Shown piece after piece: positions 8,882 to 17,988 of a stretch of DNA of 64,000 nt. The position numbers and the translations under genes are program-made. The stretch is taken from contig JAUHWL010000004.1 in assembly GCA_030424545.1 (NCBI GenBank), forward strand, positions 124,001-188,000, read 5' to 3'. This stretch comes from Bacteroidia bacterium (lineage in GTDB: Bacteria > Bacteroidota > Bacteroidia > Flavobacteriales > Schleiferiaceae). Within the stretch, counting starts at the first letter, position 1. Every line of letters begins with the position of its first letter. The notes under the pieces are model-generated. The model worked only from the letters and a program-made list of their open reading frames with translations, searched no databases and was not told the origin of the DNA.

Positions 8882-9460
8882 CTAAAGGTTATGTAAGAAC
8901 TCAACAAGTTTTTGCACAGCTTTTCCGCGGTGGCTAATCGGACCTTTTTGGTGCATTTCCATTTCGGCAAACGTTTGATTTGTGCCTTCTGGTTTAAAAA
9001 TAGGGTCGTAACCAAAGCCGTTTGTACCGCGTTTTTCGGTTATAATTTCGCCTTTGGCAACACCTTCAAAAAGGTGTTCTTTTCCGTTTAATATCAGGGC
9101 GATAGCTGTTCTAAATTGAGCTTTTCTATTAGGGTTGTTGGTTAAGTTTTGCAACAACATTTTCATGTTGTCTTCATCGTTTTTTTGCACGCCAGCATAT
9201 CTCGCGCTGTAAACACCAGGTTCGCCATTTAGGGCATCAACCTCTAAACCTGTATCGTCTGCAAAACAATCTAAACCAAAATTTTCTTTTACATATCGCG
9301 CCTTTGCCAAAGCATTTCCCTCAAGTGTATTTTCATTTTCGGGAATATCAACCGTACAACCAATATCCGCAAGGGTTTTTATAACGTATTTGTCGCCAAT
9401 CATTTGTTGGATTTCGGCAGCTTTATTCTTGTTGTTTGTGGCAAAAACGAGTTCTTTCAT
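8882..9460 (-). CDS. rdgB: XTP/dITP diphosphatase (RdgB/HAM1)
   Basis: 192 residues, the usual length. Family motifs are all present: the N-terminal ATNNKNK substrate loop, [25 protein letters not shown] with the metal-binding acidic residues, GFGYDPIF, and C-terminal SHRGKA. The enzyme hydrolyses ITP, dITP and XTP to the monophosphates plus pyrophosphate and so keeps deaminated purines out of DNA and RNA. It is cytoplasmic and dimeric. The start codon follows a plausible intergenic gap of 89 bases from the divergent sulfotransferase gene. It is probably co-transcribed with mpl, 48 bases downstream. Confidence 0.93.
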   Translation of the reverse strand: MKELVFATNNKNKAAEIQQMIGDKYVIKTLADIGCTVDIPENENTLEGNALAKARYVKENFGLDCFADDTGLEVDALNGEPGVYSARYAGVQKNDEDNMKMLLQNLTNNPNRKAQFRTAIALILNGKEHLFEGVAKGEIITEKRGTNGFGYDPIFKPEGTNQTFAEMEMHQKGPISHRGKAVQKLVEFLHNL

Positions 9461-9549
9461 ACGGCAAATGTATGTTTAAGAATAGCTAGATGAGTCAATA
9501 TTTTTAAGAAAACATCAAATTATCATTGTGCAATTGTACATTCGTTTTC

Positions 9550-10260
9550 ATGTTAATTCATCTCATATCTGGCCCTAGAAATATTTCTACTGCGTTGATG
9601 TACAGCTTTGCCCAACGCAAGGATACTGCTGTGGTTGATGAACCTTTTTATGCATATTATTTAAAGGTATCGGGCGTAAAACATCCGGGTAGAGAAGAGG
9701 TTTTACGCAGTTTACCAAATGATGTTGATGCAGTTATAGAGCAGCATATTTTAAATAATCGTGAAGAAGAACATCTGTTTATAAAAAATATGGCGCATCA
9801 TGTATCGGGCATTCCCGTTGATTTTTCTCCGCAAATGGTACATGTTTTTTTAATTAGAAATCCGTACGATTTAATTGCCTCTTTCTGTAAGGTGATTGAA
9901 AATCCAACTTTAAAAGATATTGGCTTGGCTGATGAAGCAGCGTTGTACAATCAATTAAAAAACATGTGTACATGTGTGGTTGTAAATTCTGATGATTTGC
10001 TGCAAAATCCTCCTAATTATTTAAAAAAGTTATGTGAGCAAATTGGAATTAGCTTTGATGAAAACATGCTGAAATGGCCAGCAGGTGCACGAAAAGAAGA
10101 TGGCGTTTGGGCAAAATATTGGTACGCATCTGTGCATAAAAGCACCGGTTTTGGCAGCCATAAAAGGGCGAAAAACAAATTACCAAATCGCCTTTTGCCA
10201 TTGTATGAGGAAGCAAAATTTTACTTTGATCAACTAAATATTCACGCAATAAAAATTTAA
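9550..10260 (+). CDS. Sulfotransferase-like protein
   Basis: The reading frame opens earlier, but Met at 9550 (MLIHLISGPRNISTALMYSF) fits the family start. SGPRNISTALMYSF replaces the usual PAPS 5'-phosphosulfate loop, and VFLIRNPYDLIASF matches the 3'-phosphate-binding region (RNPxDxxxS). The C-terminus is short, giving 236 residues. Members of this subgroup are annotated as sulfotransferases, but their substrates are unknown. The stop codon is one base before the class IV aminotransferase start, so the two are almost certainly an operon and probably act on related compounds. Whether it uses PAPS is unproven. Confidence 0.68.
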   Translation: MLIHLISGPRNISTALMYSFAQRKDTAVVDEPFYAYYLKVSGVKHPGREEVLRSLPNDVDAVIEQHILNNREEEHLFIKNMAHHVSGIPVDFSPQMVHVFLIRNPYDLIASFCKVIENPTLKDIGLADEAALYNQLKNMCTCVVVNSDDLLQNPPNYLKKLCEQIGISFDENMLKWPAGARKEDGVWAKYWYASVHKSTGFGSHKRAKNKLPNRLLPLYEEAKFYFDQLNIHAIKI

Positions 10261-10261
10261 A

Positions 10262-11167
10262 ATGCTACAAAAATTCAACCCTAAAAATGCCAATCTTCAG
10301 GTTTTTGTAAAAGATAAATTATACGCAAGAGCAGAGGCAAAAGTTTCTGTTTTCGACTCGGTAGTGCAAGGCGGTGATGCGGTTTGGGAAGGCTTAAGGT
10401 TATACAAATCGGGAATATTGCATTTAAGCAAGCACATAAATCGATTGTTTGAAAGTGCCAAAGCACTACATTTTACCGATATACCCAGCAAAGATTTTAT
10501 TAAAGATGCAATAAGCCAAACCTTGGCTGCAAACGGCATGACGGAAAATGCGCATTTAAGGTTAACGCTTACCCGTGGCGAGAAAGTTACCTCAGGCATG
10601 GACCCTAGGCTAAACCAAAATGGTTCTTGCTTAATTGTTTTGGCAGAGCACAAAGATTTGGTTTACGATCTTAATACAGGCATCAAAGCCATTACAAGTA
10701 GCCAGCGTAGAAATGGGCCACAGTTTTTAGACTCTAAAATTCATCATGCCAACTTGCTAAATAATATCTTAGCCAAAATACAAGCCAATATTGCGGGTGT
10801 AGATGCGGCCGTTATGCTAGATGATTTTGGTTTTGTTGCAGAGCTAAACGATACCAATTTATTTATGCTAAAAAACAATGTACTTTTTACTCCATATGCA
10901 ACGGCATGTTTACACGGCATTAGCCGAGAAATGACAATGAATATTGCCCGAAACATTGGTTTAAACGTACAAGAGGCCAATTTAAGTTTAACAGAGTTTT
11001 ACAATGCCGATTTTGTTTTTGCAACCGGAACCATGGGAGAACTAACGCCCGTAACGCAGATAGATGGAAGGATAATTTTAAGAGAACGAGGCGTGGAGAA
11101 ATTCGAGATGATTTTAGAAGCCTACAAAAAAGCCATTCCTGCGCATTGCGAAATGCCAAAATCTTAA
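10262..11167 (+). CDS. Class IV PLP aminotransferase (branched-chain/D-amino acid type)
   Basis: 301 residues of the fold-type IV family shared by branched-chain aminotransferase (IlvE), D-amino acid transaminase and 4-amino-4-deoxychorismate lyase. Visible motifs are VFDSVVQGGDAVWEGLRLY near the N-terminus, the Schiff-base lysine Lys159 in LDSKIHHANLLNNI, and the phosphate-binding EANLSLTEFYNADFVFATGTMGELTPV at the end. ATG TMGELTPV with the RG(V/E) ending is closest to IlvE-like proteins, but the substrate cannot be read from sequence. It follows the sulfotransferase-like gene by one base and is followed 12 bases later by a transporter, suggesting a three-gene transcription unit. Confidence 0.78.
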   Translation: MLQKFNPKNANLQVFVKDKLYARAEAKVSVFDSVVQGGDAVWEGLRLYKSGILHLSKHINRLFESAKALHFTDIPSKDFIKDAISQTLAANGMTENAHLRLTLTRGEKVTSGMDPRLNQNGSCLIVLAEHKDLVYDLNTGIKAITSSQRRNGPQFLDSKIHHANLLNNILAKIQANIAGVDAAVMLDDFGFVAELNDTNLFMLKNNVLFTPYATACLHGISREMTMNIARNIGLNVQEANLSLTEFYNADFVFATGTMGELTPVTQIDGRIILRERGVEKFEMILEAYKKAIPAHCEMPKS

Positions 11168-11179
11168 GAAAAATTTAGT

Positions 11180-12583
11180 GTGAATTTTAAAAAAACAGCT
11201 CTTTATTTAGGTCCACTTTTATTTGTTGTTTTCAAGCTAATACCACATTCGGAGATAGATGAGTTAAGTTGGAATGTGCTTGCCGTAGCTGTTTGGATGC
11301 TAGTATGGTGGCTCAGTGAAACTGTAAATCTTGCCGTTACTGCGCTGCTTCCTATGGTGCTTTTTCCGGTGCTAGAGGTTATGCCTTTAAAAGAAGTTTC
11401 AACAAACTACGCCAACCCTTTGGTGTATTTGTTTTTTGGTGGATTCATTCTTGCTCTTTCTATAGAAAAATGGGGGCTCCATAAAAGAATTGCACTACAA
11501 ATAATAAAGTTTACAGGCTTTGGAATAACACGTATTACCCTCGGCTTTATGTTGGCCACGGCATTTTTAAGCATGTGGATAAGCAATACTGCAACTACCG
11601 TAATGATGCTGCCCATTGCGATATCGGTTATTAAATTGGTGGAGCAAAAAAAGAAGTCAAAATTTGCCGTATTACTTTTAATTGGAGTTGCCTGGGCTGC
11701 AAACATTGGCGGAATGGCAACCCTAGTAGGCACGCCACCAAATTTAGTGATGGCTGGATTTATGAAAGAAGAACTAGGCAGAGAAATCTTCTTTTCAGAA
11801 TGGATCGTTATTGGTTTACCTATAACAATCGTGCTATTAATTTTTGGGTATTTTTTATTAACGTTTTTTATACCCAATGATGAAAAACATGCGGAAACCG
11901 AAAGTGCCTCAATACTCATACATAAAGAGTTAAGTAGTTTAGGGAAAATTAAAGGCCCAGAGCTACGTGTTGCTATTGTGTTTTTTGCAACAGCCATTGC
12001 TTGGATTACAAGAAAACAAATTGTTGAATTAACAGGATTGTCTCAGATTTCTGATACAACTATTGCGCTTTTAGCATCAGTCATTCTCTTTATTACGCCA
12101 ACGGGCCAAAAGAATAACACTCGACTATTAAAGTGGAAAGACACTGAAAAATTAGGTTGGGGCATCTTGCTTTTGTTTGGCGGTGGACTGGCCTTAGCAT
12201 CAGGTATTCAGCAATCTATCTGGGTGATAAAAATTGGCGATTGGATAGGAACATTAGGTTTTAGCCATTTATTCTTGATGATTGCCATCATGACGGTTAT
12301 TGGTGTATTTCTTACAGAAATTGTTAGCAACTTAGCACTTGTAACGGCATTAATGCCGTTGGTTGCCGCCATTGCCTTAGGCGCAAATATTGATTTTTTT
12401 AATCTAGGCTTGCCTTTAACTTTAGGGGCTAGCTGCGCCTTTATGTTCCCCATGGCTACACCGCCAAACGCCATTGTGTTTAGTAGTGGAAGAATTACAG
12501 TGATTCAAATGGCACGATATGGTTTTTTAATGAATTGGATTTCTGTGGCAATAATCGCGCTTGCCTGCTGGTTGTTTTTGTAG
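11180..12583 (+). CDS. DASS/SLC13-family anion transporter (dicarboxylate or sulfate)
   Basis: A 467-residue inner-membrane protein of the divalent anion:Na+ symporter family, with about 11 to 12 hydrophobic segments. The two SNT-type substrate/sodium motifs are WISNTATTVMMLP near residue 133 and LTEIVSNLALVTALMP near 380. GTPPNLVMAGF and ATPPNAIVFSSG are the paired re-entrant loop motifs. Translation begins at a GTG codon at 11180, 12 bases after the aminotransferase stop. Family members import succinate and other C4 dicarboxylates, citrate or sulfate with sodium; the substrate here is not determined. Association with a sulfotransferase-like gene makes sulfate a possibility worth noting, but dicarboxylate is the commoner specificity. 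Confidence 0.82.
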   Translation: MNFKKTALYLGPLLFVVFKLIPHSEIDELSWNVLAVAVWMLVWWLSETVNLAVTALLPMVLFPVLEVMPLKEVSTNYANPLVYLFFGGFILALSIEKWGLHKRIALQIIKFTGFGITRITLGFMLATAFLSMWISNTATTVMMLPIAISVIKLVEQKKKSKFAVLLLIGVAWAANIGGMATLVGTPPNLVMAGFMKEELGREIFFSEWIVIGLPITIVLLIFGYFLLTFFIPNDEKHAETESASILIHKELSSLGKIKGPELRVAIVFFATAIAWITRKQIVELTGLSQISDTTIALLASVILFITPTGQKNNTRLLKWKDTEKLGWGILLLFGGGLALASGIQQSIWVIKIGDWIGTLGFSHLFLMIAIMTVIGVFLTEIVSNLALVTALMPLVAAIALGANIDFFNLGLPLTLGASCAFMFPMATPPNAIVFSSGRITVIQMARYGFLMNWISVAIIALACWLFL

Positions 12584-12603
12584 GATACAAAGGAAATTTT
12601 CTC

Positions 12604-13224
12604 CTAACCATAAAGTTTTAATTCATTTAGATAATCCCAACTGGCGCGGCCTTCGCTAAAAATTAAATCAATTACTGAAAGATCCGAAACAAAGGGGCTA
12701 TGCTGATTAAAGTGCTGAAAATAGGGAGGAGCAGATGTTATGATGGAGCTTGATTTCGGATGAATTTTATAACGGAAATCGTTCGCCAAATTTGTTGGAG
12801 GAATGAACGCTTCTGTTTGGGATACATGGATATCAGTCTGTAACCAATCGAGTATAATATTTAAAAACCTCCTGTTTAAATCTACCAAATAGGTTGGGCG
12901 CGTAGTTAAAGCTTCGTGTAAATCTTGCCCTAGTATATCAAAAAAAGGACGACCCTTATAGGCAGAAACTAAGCTACGCCAATGGTTGGTTGGCCAATCT
13001 TCGGCATAGCTAATTTTAAGGTCTTTTATTTTTGTTTTACCTCCGGTATGTATAACCGGAACCGTTAATTTTTGAATGCCATTCGCTCCTAAAATCACAC
13101 ATCTATTTCTATAACTCTGCTTTTCAAAGTTTTCTTCAAACTCTATTATGGCTGAGTGCTTTTGCACAAGCAAAGCCATGTAACTTATAGGAGGCAAATA
13201 GGCTGTACTGACTAAAACAGACAT
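12604..13224 (-). CDS. WbqC-like family protein
   Basis: 206 residues matching the WbqC-like family: N-terminal STAYLPPISYMALL, the EENFEKQSYRNRCVILGANGIQKLTVPV segment, and WRSLVSAYKGRPFF. Some family members sit in O-antigen clusters, but the biochemical role is not established. The gene starts on the base next to the lepB stop codon and in many Bacteroidota is found downstream of lepB, which makes it the last member of the parA-to-lepB operon here. It converges with the DASS transporter gene. Confidence 0.82.
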   Translation of the reverse strand: MSVLVSTAYLPPISYMALLVQKHSAIIEFEENFEKQSYRNRCVILGANGIQKLTVPVIHTGGKTKIKDLKISYAEDWPTNHWRSLVSAYKGRPFFDILGQDLHEALTTRPTYLVDLNRRFLNIILDWLQTDIHVSQTEAFIPPTNLANDFRYKIHPKSSSIITSAPPYFQHFNQHSPFVSDLSVIDLIFSEGRASWDYLNELKLYG

Positions 13225-14847
13225 TTAGGTGGCTTTTTTTGCTTCCTTTTTCTTTAATCTGTATTTATTAGCTCCATAAATTAGCAAGCCAAGAATTAGT
13301 GCATACCAAAAATATGTGGTGCGTTCTCCTTGTCCGTGAACGGTAGTAAATATGCGAGAGAATCTAATTTTTTCTAAGCCTTTACCATTTTTATCAAAGC
13401 TCATCCAAATAAATACAGGTTTACCAACAATATGGTCTTCTGGCACGTAACCCCAATATCTAGAGTCTTGAGAATTATGACGGTTATCTCCCATCATCCA
13501 ATAATAGTTTTGTTTAAAGGTGTAGGTAGTAGCTTTTTCTCCATTTATAAAGTATGTACCATTTTCTTCGCGAAATGAATTGCCTTCATACTTTTCTATA
13601 ATCGTGGCATACTGCTTCACTGCTTTTTTATCTAACGTTACCGTTTCTCCTTCGGCAGGTACGTGAATAGGGCCGTAATTGTCCCAGCTGTACTTAAATA
13701 AACGGGGGCCGTGTACATTGTCATCGGGGAATAAAATAGAGCTTGTATCTTGATTTTCTAACGCACTTAATGTTTCCGGCTGATCGGCTTTTGCGCTTTG
13801 GCCAGCCATTGGGGCGATAATGGGTTTTATTTCTTGAATGTTTGGCAGAGCTGCAAAAGCATCATAAACACTATCAGAAATAAAAATCAAATATTCGTTT
13901 TGGTTGGTTTGTAGGGCATAAACATCTTGGCTTGGCGGATCTTGCCTGTACTCAGATTGTGTTAAATAGTTGATGTCGAAATCTTCTTTTAACTTCTTTT
14001 TGTTAAACGCCATGCCGTTGGTGCGTACATAATATTTGTACTGCGGATTTGCTCTATCCGGAAACTGAAATTCTTCACCATTTACATAAAGCACGCGATC
14101 TTTTATTTGTAATTCATCGCCAGGAATACCTACGCAGCGTTTAATGTAGTTGGTTTTTTTATCAATAGGGCCAACATCTATGGGGTAGTTAAAAACCACA
14201 GATTCTCCGCGTTCTACATCTTGCAATTTCGGCATACGCAGATAAGGAATCTGCGGGAATTCAAAATATGATTTAATCGTTGTAAATGGAATCATGTTAT
14301 GCACCAAAGGAAAGCTAATGGGAGTCATTGGTACACGTACACCATAATGTAGTTTACTCACAAAAAGAAAATCGCCCACCATTAAGCTTTTTTCCATAGA
14401 GCTAGTAGGAATTGTATAGGCTTCAAAAGTTGTAGAACGAATAATAGTTGCAGCTACAACGGCAAAGAAGATGCTATTTCCCCAATCGCCCAAAGCTGCT
14501 TTAATGGCTTTGTTGTCTCTACCTGTAAATTTTATGGTATCAAAATAATTTAAGAAGCCTAAATACACACCTAGCGTAAAAAATACAGCGGCTGTTTGCC
14601 ACGTTTTACGCTGGCCAAAAACATGTAGAAACTCATATACCAAAACAATAGTCATTACGGTGCCAATTACGGGCAGCACCAATAGAATTACCCACCAGGT
14701 AGGTCGTTCGGCAATTTTTAACATCACAACCATGTTATAGAAAGGCACAAATGCCTCCCATGGTTTGCGACCAGCAGCAATAAAGAATTTCCAAGAAACA
14801 ACGCCCCACCAAAGAGATTGAGCAAATAGAAAAATAATATATTCCAT
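13225..14847 (-). CDS. lepB: Signal peptidase I (extended Bacteroidota form)
   Basis: 540 residues, roughly twice the size of E. coli-like catalytic cores. An N-terminal region of about 130 residues carries three to four membrane helices. The catalytic serine is Ser150 in IPTSSMEKSLMVGD, and the general base is Lys236 in NYIKRCVGIPGDEL. Box E is near residue 470 (MMGDNRHNSQDSRYWGYVP). A poorly conserved insertion of about 150 residues between the two catalytic halves is typical of the phylum. One more helix precedes a lysine-rich C-terminus. The enzyme removes signal peptides from exported proteins at the periplasmic face of the inner membrane. dapB is three bases upstream. Confidence 0.93.
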   Translation of the reverse strand: MEYIIFLFAQSLWWGVVSWKFFIAAGRKPWEAFVPFYNMVVMLKIAERPTWWVILLVLPVIGTVMTIVLVYEFLHVFGQRKTWQTAAVFFTLGVYLGFLNYFDTIKFTGRDNKAIKAALGDWGNSIFFAVVAATIIRSTTFEAYTIPTSSMEKSLMVGDFLFVSKLHYGVRVPMTPISFPLVHNMIPFTTIKSYFEFPQIPYLRMPKLQDVERGESVVFNYPIDVGPIDKKTNYIKRCVGIPGDELQIKDRVLYVNGEEFQFPDRANPQYKYYVRTNGMAFNKKKLKEDFDINYLTQSEYRQDPPSQDVYALQTNQNEYLIFISDSVYDAFAALPNIQEIKPIIAPMAGQSAKADQPETLSALENQDTSSILFPDDNVHGPRLFKYSWDNYGPIHVPAEGETVTLDKKAVKQYATIIEKYEGNSFREENGTYFINGEKATTYTFKQNYYWMMGDNRHNSQDSRYWGYVPEDHIVGKPVFIWMSFDKNGKGLEKIRFSRIFTTVHGQGERTTYFWYALILGLLIYGANKYRLKKKEAKKAT

Positions 14848-14850
14848 AAT

Positions 14851-15567
14851 TTAAATTAAGTCGTTTAGTTTGAGCATGTCTTTCATACCATAAACACCCT
14901 TTTTGTCTACAATCCATTTAGCAGCTAAAAGTGCGCCTTTGGCAAAGCCTTCTCTGCTATGTGCGGTATGAATAAGTTCTATATCGTCAATAGCCGAAGA
15001 ATATTTTACGAGATGTGTGCCAGGGGCAGGATCTACGCGTTCTGCGGTAATATTTAACACATTGTTGGCAGTTGCATCTAGCGCATAGCCTTTTTTGCGT
15101 TCTATGTTTTCTACAATTTGTTGTGCCGTGGTAATGGCTGTTCCGCTAGGCGCATCTAGCTTTTGGGTATGATGAATTTCATGCACATTTACATCGTAGG
15201 TATCAAAATGGTTCATGATTTTTGCTAGATAGGTATTTACGGCAAAGAACACGTTTACACCCAGGCTGTAATTAGATGCGTAAAAAAAGCTTCCGTTATG
15301 TTTGGCAACCAATTTTTCTATTTCGTTAAAATGATTTAACCAACCTGTAGTACCAGAAATTACGGGCTTTCCGGCTAAAATGCATTTTTTAATATTCTCA
15401 AAACCAGACTCTGGATTAGAAAATTCTATGCAAACATCTGCGTTAGCAATTGTGTTTACATCAAATCCTTCTCTGCTTATTTTGCACGTTATGGTATGTC
15501 CTTTAGCAAGGGCAATTTTTTCAATGGCTTTCCCCATTTTGCCATAACCAATTAAAGCAATTTTCAT
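14851..15567 (-). CDS. dapB: 4-hydroxy-tetrahydrodipicolinate reductase
   Basis: 238 residues. The N-terminal dinucleotide-binding loop is KIALIGYGKMGKAIE, and the active-site signature is VHEIHHTQKLDAPSGTA with the catalytic His and Lys. ISGTTGW completes the nucleotide pocket. DapB reduces 4-hydroxy-tetrahydrodipicolinate with NAD(P)H in the lysine and meso-diaminopimelate pathway. This supplies DAP for the peptidoglycan stem recycled by Mpl. It lies within the operon parA-parB-DUF5683-dapB-lepB, with three to four bases between genes. Confidence 0.95.
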   Translation of the reverse strand: MKIALIGYGKMGKAIEKIALAKGHTITCKISREGFDVNTIANADVCIEFSNPESGFENIKKCILAGKPVISGTTGWLNHFNEIEKLVAKHNGSFFYASNYSLGVNVFFAVNTYLAKIMNHFDTYDVNVHEIHHTQKLDAPSGTAITTAQQIVENIERKKGYALDATANNVLNITAERVDPAPGTHLVKYSSAIDDIELIHTAHSREGFAKGALLAAKWIVDKKGVYGMKDMLKLNDLI

Positions 15568-15570
15568 TTT

Positions 15571-16146
15571 TTAAAATTGTATTGATAAGCGCAAGCCCAT
15601 GTTGCTGTTAATACCTAAGTTATTATTTCTGAGTAAAGTAGGTTCAATACGCATACTTAAATCATCACTTACATCAAAATCAAAAAGGTGGGCATCTATA
15701 TTGGCATCTAAAATGTTTAGACCATAAATAAGTACTGTAATTATGATTGATAAATCGCGCTGATTTCTGTAAGAATTTTGTAGAGTAATTAAATTTTGGT
15801 CTGTATAGATTCCTTCATATTCATCCTTTTCACCCGCTTGTCTTGCATCAAATGCATCTTTATAATTATTGTATTGGTCTGCATTCCAAAAAATAAAGTA
15901 AATAGAAGTACCCATACCTGCATATATAATCGGGATTTTCCAATATTTTTTGTTGTAGCCTTGACCTAGTCCAGGAAGAAAAGTAGAGTAGAGGGTTGCT
16001 TTTTTTGGGCTATGCGCACTTTTAATAACCGCTATTTCTTCGCCTTCTGTTACAATGGGTTCATTTTGTGCAAATCCATTAAATGCAAAAAGCAGCATGA
16101 AGAATGCTGCAAGAATTTTTTTGCTATGAAAAAGATTTTGAAACAA
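15571..16146 (-). CDS. DUF5683-type protein, probable envelope protein
   Basis: 191 residues with a signal peptide (KKILAAFFMLLFAFNGFAQ). The core is SPKKATLYSTFLPGLGQGYNKKYWKIPIIYAGMG, followed by a hydrophobic stretch and NQRDLSIIITVLIYGLNILDANIDAHLFDFDVS. This layout and the position between parB and dapB match the DUF5683 family of Bacteroidota. The function is unknown. The gene is one base downstream of parB, and its conserved location suggests co-regulation with chromosome segregation and cell-wall genes. Confidence 0.78.
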   Translation of the reverse strand: MFQNLFHSKKILAAFFMLLFAFNGFAQNEPIVTEGEEIAVIKSAHSPKKATLYSTFLPGLGQGYNKKYWKIPIIYAGMGTSIYFIFWNADQYNNYKDAFDARQAGEKDEYEGIYTDQNLITLQNSYRNQRDLSIIITVLIYGLNILDANIDAHLFDFDVSDDLSMRIEPTLLRNNNLGINSNMGLRLSIQF

Positions 16147-16147
16147 A

Positions 16148-17035
16148 CTATTTATTAATAATATTAATAATGCGTTCTAAATCGGTATCATTTTCAAAAT
16201 TGATACTAATTTTTCCTTTTCCATTGGTATTGCGTTGCAACTCAACTTCAGTATTAAAATAATCTTTTAGCTGCACACGTAATTTGCGGTAGGTTTCTGG
16301 TAAAACAGGTTTACGTTTGGCATCTTTTGGTGCTTTTTTCATACCGCGTACAATTTCTTCTACACGCCTTACCGAAAGGTCTTTGGCAATAATATCTCTG
16401 TATATGGCAAGTTGTATATCCTCATCTTCTACATTAATAAGTGCGCGGGCATGCCCCATTGTAATCATTTTGTCTCTTATACCCGCCTGAATTAGCGGTT
16501 GTAATTTCAAAAGTCTTACGTAGTTGGTTACGGTACTACGTTGTTTACCAACGCGCTCGCTTAGTTGCTCTTGGTTTAAATCGCACTCTTCCATTAGGCG
16601 TTTGTAACTCAAGGCAACTTCTATGGCATCTAAATCTTGGCGTTGAATGTTTTCTACTAAAGCAAGCTCAAGCATACTTTGGTCGTCTGCCAAGCGTATG
16701 TATGCCGGTATAGTTTTTAATCCCGCAAGTTTAGATGCTCTAAATCTGCGTTCGCCCGATATAAGCTGATATTGATTAAAGCCTGATTTACGAACGGTAA
16801 TGGGCTGAATAATACCCACTTCGCTAATCGAAACCCTTAATTCTTCTAACGCTTGTTTATCAAAATTACTTCTTGGTTGAAACGGGTTTGTTTCAATGCT
16901 GCTAATTTCAATTTCCGCAATTTGCCCAACTACATTTTTTGCACCTGTATCTTTTGCAGAGCTTATATCCTGATTTGGATCTCTTAATAATGCTGAAAGG
17001 CCTTTTCCTAATGCGTTTTTTTTCTGTGCTGACAT
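16148..17035 (-). CDS. parB: Chromosome partitioning protein ParB
   Basis: 295 residues. The N-terminal ParB/Srx domain has NPFQPRSNFD and the CTP-binding motif ISGERRFRASKLAG, and a helix-turn-helix (LNQEQLSERVGKQRSTVTNYVRLLKL) follows around residues 150-180. A C-terminal dimerisation segment ends the protein. ParB loads onto parS sites, spreads as a CTP-dependent clamp and works with ParA to separate origins. Its start overlaps the parA stop by one base (TAATG), showing translational coupling. I could not find a parS-like palindrome nearby. Confidence 0.95.
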   Translation of the reverse strand: MSAQKKNALGKGLSALLRDPNQDISSAKDTGAKNVVGQIAEIEISSIETNPFQPRSNFDKQALEELRVSISEVGIIQPITVRKSGFNQYQLISGERRFRASKLAGLKTIPAYIRLADDQSMLELALVENIQRQDLDAIEVALSYKRLMEECDLNQEQLSERVGKQRSTVTNYVRLLKLQPLIQAGIRDKMITMGHARALINVEDEDIQLAIYRDIIAKDLSVRRVEEIVRGMKKAPKDAKRKPVLPETYRKLRVQLKDYFNTEVELQRNTNGKGKISINFENDTDLERIINIINK

Positions 17036-17823
17036 TAATTTTCTGTTACCGGTTCTTGCTGTTCGTTTTTCAATAGAAATTCGCGGGCTAAATTAAGATA
17101 ATTGATTGCTCCTTTACTTGCAGCATCGTACATGATAATTGCTTCGCCATAACTGGGGGCTTCGCTTAAGCGCACGTTGCGCGAAATTATGGTATCAAAC
17201 GCCAATTGTTGGAAATGCGTTTTCACCTCTTCAACCACTTGGTTGCTAAGTCTTAAGCGGCTATCATGCATGGTTAATAATAGCCCTTCTATACCTAAAT
17301 TAGGGTTGTGCAATTGCCTAACGCTGTTTATTGTATTTAACAATTTACCGAGGCCTTCTAATGCAAAATACTCGCATTGTATAGGTACTAAAACAGAATC
17401 TGCCGCTGTAAGTGCGTTTAATGTAATTAAACCTAAAGATGGTGCACAATCAATAATGATATAATCATACTGATCTTTAACTTCTGCCAACGCTTGCGCT
17501 AACATTTGCTCTCTATTTACTTTATCTACCAACTCTATTTCTATGGCCACTAAATCTAAATGGGCAGGCAATAAATCTACATGTGGCGTAGAGCTCGCAA
17601 TAATGGCCTCGCTTGCTTTTAATTGGTGTTCTAAAACTTGATAGGTTCCGGGTAGGTCAGATTCGGGGTCGTTGCCCAAACCCGATGTAGCATTTGCTTG
17701 AGGATCTGCATCAACCAACAAAACTTTTTTCTCTAATACGCCTAAACTTGCAGCTAAATTTACAGCTGTAGTTGTTTTACCAACGCCTCCTTTTTGATTT
17801 GCAATTGCAACAATCTTTCCCAT
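17035..17823 (-). CDS. parA: ParA/Soj chromosome partitioning ATPase
   Basis: 262 residues of the MinD/ParA family. The deviant Walker A motif is KGGVGKTTTAVNLAASL, Walker A' is VLLVDADPQANATSGLG, and Walker B is YDYIIIDCAPSLG. The protein forms ATP-dependent dimers on the nucleoid and is released by ParB. It is the first gene of the operon running to WbqC. The 165-base region between it and the divergent flavin reductase gene presumably holds the operon promoter. Confidence 0.95.
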   Translation of the reverse strand: MGKIVAIANQKGGVGKTTTAVNLAASLGVLEKKVLLVDADPQANATSGLGNDPESDLPGTYQVLEHQLKASEAIIASSTPHVDLLPAHLDLVAIEIELVDKVNREQMLAQALAEVKDQYDYIIIDCAPSLGLITLNALTAADSVLVPIQCEYFALEGLGKLLNTINSVRQLHNPNLGIEGLLLTMHDSRLRLSNQVVEEVKTHFQQLAFDTIISRNVRLSEAPSYGEAIIMYDAASKGAINYLNLAREFLLKNEQQEPVTEN

Positions 17824-17988
17824 TTTATATCTTTTGCATATGTTAAACGCTAAGTATCAGTTGTTTATTTAATACAGCGATGTATTTTATAAAAAGCTAA
17901 AGGTAATATGATTCAATTATTGTATTAAAAAAATAACCAACTAGTTTCGCACAAATTGTTAGCAATTTTTTACGCAAATATTTTTAGC

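Noticed and set aside
11407-11997. A 196-codon reading frame on the minus strand
   Set aside because: It lies antisense to the DASS transporter gene, whose family motifs fix the coding strand. Its residues show no domain signal.
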